A stretch of DNA of 64,000 nt. Origin: Amycolatopsis sp. EV170708-02-1. GTDB taxonomy: Bacteria > Actinomycetota > Actinomycetes > Mycobacteriales > Pseudonocardiaceae. This document shows, one piece after another, positions 62,036 through 64,000 of the stretch (positions are counted from its first letter, which is position 1; the number at the start of each line of letters is the position of its first letter). The position numbers were made by a program, and so were the translations under genes. The notes beneath the pieces are model-generated. The model did not search any database. It was not told the DNA's origin and saw only the letters and a list, made by a program, of their open reading frames with translations. The stretch spans positions 806,001 through 870,000 of the forward strand of contig NZ_CP092497.1 in the NCBI RefSeq assembly GCF_022479115.1. The letters run 5' to 3'.

Positions 62036-63438
62036 CTCAGGTCCTGAATCTCATCGACGGCGCCGAGGTCCCGGCGTCGGGTTCGCGCACGCTCGACCTG
62101 GTGAATCCCGCCACCGGCGAGGTCTTCGGCACCAGTGTCCTGTCGGAGCAGTCCGATGTGGACGCCGCGCTGGCCGCGGCCGAACGGGCGTTCAAGGTGT
62201 GGCGCAAGAGCACACCCGCCCAGCGTCAGCTCGCGCTGCTGAAGATCGCCGACGCGCTGGAGTCCCGCGCGGAAGAGTTCGCCGAGCTCGAAATCCGCGA
62301 GACCGGCAAGATCCGCGCCGTCGTACTGGACGAGGAGATCCCGGAGTGCGTCAGCGCGCTGCGGTTCTTCGCCGGTGCGGCACGGCAGCTCGAAGGCACC
62401 GCGTCCGGGGAGTACCTGCCCGGGCACACGTCGGCGATCCGCCGGGAGCCGGTCGGTGTCTGCGCGCAGATCGCGCCGTGGAACTACCCGCTGATGATGG
62501 GTGTCTGGAAGATCGCCCCCGCGCTGGCGGCGGGTAACACCGTGGTGCTGAAGCCCGCGGAGACCACGCCGTCGACGGCCGTGCTGCTGGCGAAGGTCGC
62601 GGCGGAGTTCCTGCCGCAGGGCGCTTTCAACGTGCTGTGCGGCGACCGCGACACCGGGCGCGCGCTGGTGAGGCACCCGATCACCGAACTGGTGTCGATC
62701 ACCGGCTCGACCCGGGCGGGCATCGACGTCGCCACCGTCGCGGCGGCCGACCTCAAGCGCACGCATCTCGAACTCGGTGGCAACGCTCCACTGCTGGTCT
62801 TCGGCGACGTGAACCTCGCCGAGGCGGCCGAGGGCATCGTCGGCGCGGCGTTCTACAACGCCGGGCAGGACTGCACGGCGGGCAGCCGGGTCCTGGTGGA
62901 CGCGGCGATCCACGACGAGTTCGTCGCGGAGCTGACCAAGGCCGCCGCCGCGCAGACTCCGGGCGAGGACTTCGGCCCGCTCAACAGCGAGGCGCAGTTC
63001 GGGCGGGTCCGCGGGCTCGTCGAGCGGCTGCCGTCGCACGCTCGTGTGGAGACCGGCGGCGCGCCCGCCGGCGACCGCGGTTTCTTCTTCTCCCCCACGG
63101 TGATCTCGGGCCTGAACCAGGATGACGAGATCGTGCAGGAGGAGATCTTCGGCCCGGTGATCACCGTCCAGTCCTTTGTGGACGAGGACGAGGCGGTGCG
63201 CCTGGCGAACGGCGTCCCCTACGGGCTGGCGTCGTCGATCTGGACCAACGACCTGGCACGCGCGACCCGCGTTTCGGGCGAACTCGACTTCGGCTGCGTC
63301 TGGGTCAACACCCACGGGCCGCTGGTCTCGGAAATGCCCCATGGCGGCTTCGGGCACTCGGGCCACGGGAAGGACCTCTCGTCCTACTCCTTCGCCGAGT
63401 ACACCCGCGTGAAGCACGTCATGACCCGCTTCGCCTGA
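62032..63438 (+). CDS. Aldehyde dehydrogenase (aminobutyraldehyde/guanidinobutyraldehyde type)
   Basis: A 468-residue NAD-dependent aldehyde dehydrogenase. Motifs: CAQIAPWNYPLMMGVWKIAP near residue 142, TGSTRAGIDVA near 220, THLELGGNAPLLVF with the catalytic glutamate, and GQDCTAGSRVLV with the nucleophile cysteine. Similar to gamma-aminobutyraldehyde dehydrogenases (PatD/KauB types). ATGA overlap with the ThDP enzyme gene suggests it oxidises that enzyme's aldehyde product. Confidence 0.9.
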   Translation: MTQVLNLIDGAEVPASGSRTLDLVNPATGEVFGTSVLSEQSDVDAALAAAERAFKVWRKSTPAQRQLALLKIADALESRAEEFAELEIRETGKIRAVVLDEEIPECVSALRFFAGAARQLEGTASGEYLPGHTSAIRREPVGVCAQIAPWNYPLMMGVWKIAPALAAGNTVVLKPAETTPSTAVLLAKVAAEFLPQGAFNVLCGDRDTGRALVRHPITELVSITGSTRAGIDVATVAAADLKRTHLELGGNAPLLVFGDVNLAEAAEGIVGAAFYNAGQDCTAGSRVLVDAAIHDEFVAELTKAAAAQTPGEDFGPLNSEAQFGRVRGLVERLPSHARVETGGAPAGDRGFFFSPTVISGLNQDDEIVQEEIFGPVITVQSFVDEDEAVRLANGVPYGLASSIWTNDLARATRVSGELDFGCVWVNTHGPLVSEMPHGGFGHSGHGKDLSSYSFAEYTRVKHVMTRFA

Positions 63439-63459
63439 AGCTCTTAGCCGGAGGTCCCC

Positions 63460-64000
63460 ATGGGTGACAAGGTCACCGAAGTCGAGCAGCACGGTATCGC
63501 GCCGATCCCGCCGGAAGAACAGACCTCGCGTCCGCGCGACCTGTTCCGGATGGCGTTCGGCGGCGCGAACACCTTCGCCACCATCATCCTCGGGACACTC
63601 CCGATCGCCTTCGGCCTGAGCTTCTGGGCCGCGGTGGCGGCCACCGTCGCGGGCGTGGTCGTCGGCGCGCTCGTGCTCTCGCCGATGTCGTTGTTCGGCC
63701 CGCTCACCCGGACCAACAACGCGGTCTCCTCCGGCGCGCACTTCGGCGTCGTCGGCCGCTGTGTCGGCTCCTTCCTCTCCCTCCTGACCGCGATCACCTT
63801 CTTCGCCATCTCGGTCTGGGTGAGCGGCGACGCCGTCGCCGGTGCGGCACAACGGCTTTTCGGTTTCGACGGCGGCGAAGTGCTCCGCGGCGTCGCGTAC
63901 GGCGTCATCGCGATCGCGACTCTCGTGGTGTGCATCTACGGCTACCGGTTCATGCTGCTGGTGAACCGGGTCGCCGTGGTGCTGGGCACGGCGATCATGC
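63460..64000 (+). CDS. NCS1 purine/cytosine permease family protein (cut by window edge)
   Basis: The first 180 residues of a permease: MGDKVTEVEQHGIAPIPPEE, then DLFRMAFGGANTFATIILGT (helix 1 with the NCS1 'W/FGGAN' motif), GALVLSPMSLFGPLTRTNNA and SSGAHFGVVGRCVGSF. Four to five helices are visible before base 64000. GGAGGT lies 5 bases before the ATG. Last visible gene of the ureohydrolase operon; a second uptake system for a nitrogen compound. Confidence 0.85.
   Translation, partial: MGDKVTEVEQHGIAPIPPEEQTSRPRDLFRMAFGGANTFATIILGTLPIAFGLSFWAAVAATVAGVVVGALVLSPMSLFGPLTRTNNAVSSGAHFGVVGRCVGSFLSLLTAITFFAISVWVSGDAVAGAAQRLFGFDGGEVLRGVAYGVIAIATLVVCIYGYRFMLLVNRVAVVLGTAIM

Noticed and set aside
1..64000. 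Recent horizontal island or prophage
   Set aside because: No integrase, transposase, tRNA-flanking repeats or G+C break is seen; gene content is typical actinobacterial chromosome.

Overview
The window is about 70% G+C, uses GTG starts freely, packs genes into GTGA/ATGA-overlapping operons and carries typical actinobacterial families (HemQ/CgoX haem pathway, ECF sigma with Asp23 proteins, LigC plus a LigD-type polymerase, DUF3000, DUF6221, TIGR04222). The hemE / DUF3000 / LuxR response regulator / RNase D block followed downstream by fadA-fadB resembles the whiI neighbourhood of Streptomyces. The composition and the style of intergenic hairpins suggest Pseudonocardiales, most likely Amycolatopsis. 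This is an inference, as no rRNA gene is present. I saw no tRNA, rRNA, CRISPR array, insertion sequence or prophage; this is chromosomal core to near-core DNA.

Layout. 1-6.7 kb: S9 peptidase (cut by the left edge), PPK2, ornithine aminotransferase, DUF2252, D-amino-acid oxidase, PAP2 phosphatase, ZapE. 6.8-10.7 kb: a RibD-like reductase, an ECF sigma factor and an Asp23/Gls24 envelope-stress operon with its membrane anchors. 10.8-14.3 kb: DNA ligase LigC, a secreted hydrolase lacking its nucleophile serine, DUF2630, thioredoxin. 14.4-18.7 kb: proline catabolism (pruA-PRODH) divergent from a PucR regulator. 18.7-25.7 kb: S1-domain protein, LLM oxidoreductase, DUF6221, LigD-type polymerase, acetyltransferase, TVP38 membrane protein, Ser/Thr kinase, MsrB. 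25.7-28.8 kb: two TIGR04222 membrane proteins with Cys-rich tails, a DUF692/MNIO oxidase and a small partner, a probable post-translational modification cassette. 28.8-33.3 kb, minus strand: hemE-cgoX-hemQ-CoA transferase. 33.4-36.9 kb: DUF3000, WhiI-like response regulator, RNase D. 37-46 kb: TetR, permease, carboxyguanidine deiminase pair, guanidine/urea carboxylase and allophanate hydrolase. 46-58 kb: M15 peptidase, class A beta-lactamase, fadA-fadB, FtsX-ectodomain protein, PHP hydrolase, aldo/keto reductase, two-component system, second PucR regulator. 58-64 kb: symporter, agmatinase-family ureohydrolase, ThDP enzyme, aldehyde dehydrogenase and an NCS1 permease cut by the right edge.

Much of the window handles nitrogen compounds: ornithine, D-amino acids, proline, guanidine and probably arginine or 4-guanidinobutyrate. 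The last operon fits the arginine-transaminase type route (2-ketoarginine decarboxylase, guanidinobutyraldehyde dehydrogenase, guanidinobutyrase). The guanidine locus (DUF1989 pair, carboxylase, AtzF) would release ammonia and CO2.

Two signals stand out. First, the MNIO/TIGR04222 cassette. Second, a set of sequence-unrelated long dyad elements concentrated at gene 3' ends, several of which supply the stop codon of the adjacent gene. Three genes (MNIO partner, RNase D, second PucR) need a single-base insertion to restore full-length homologous frames; this may be assembly error or real mutation.
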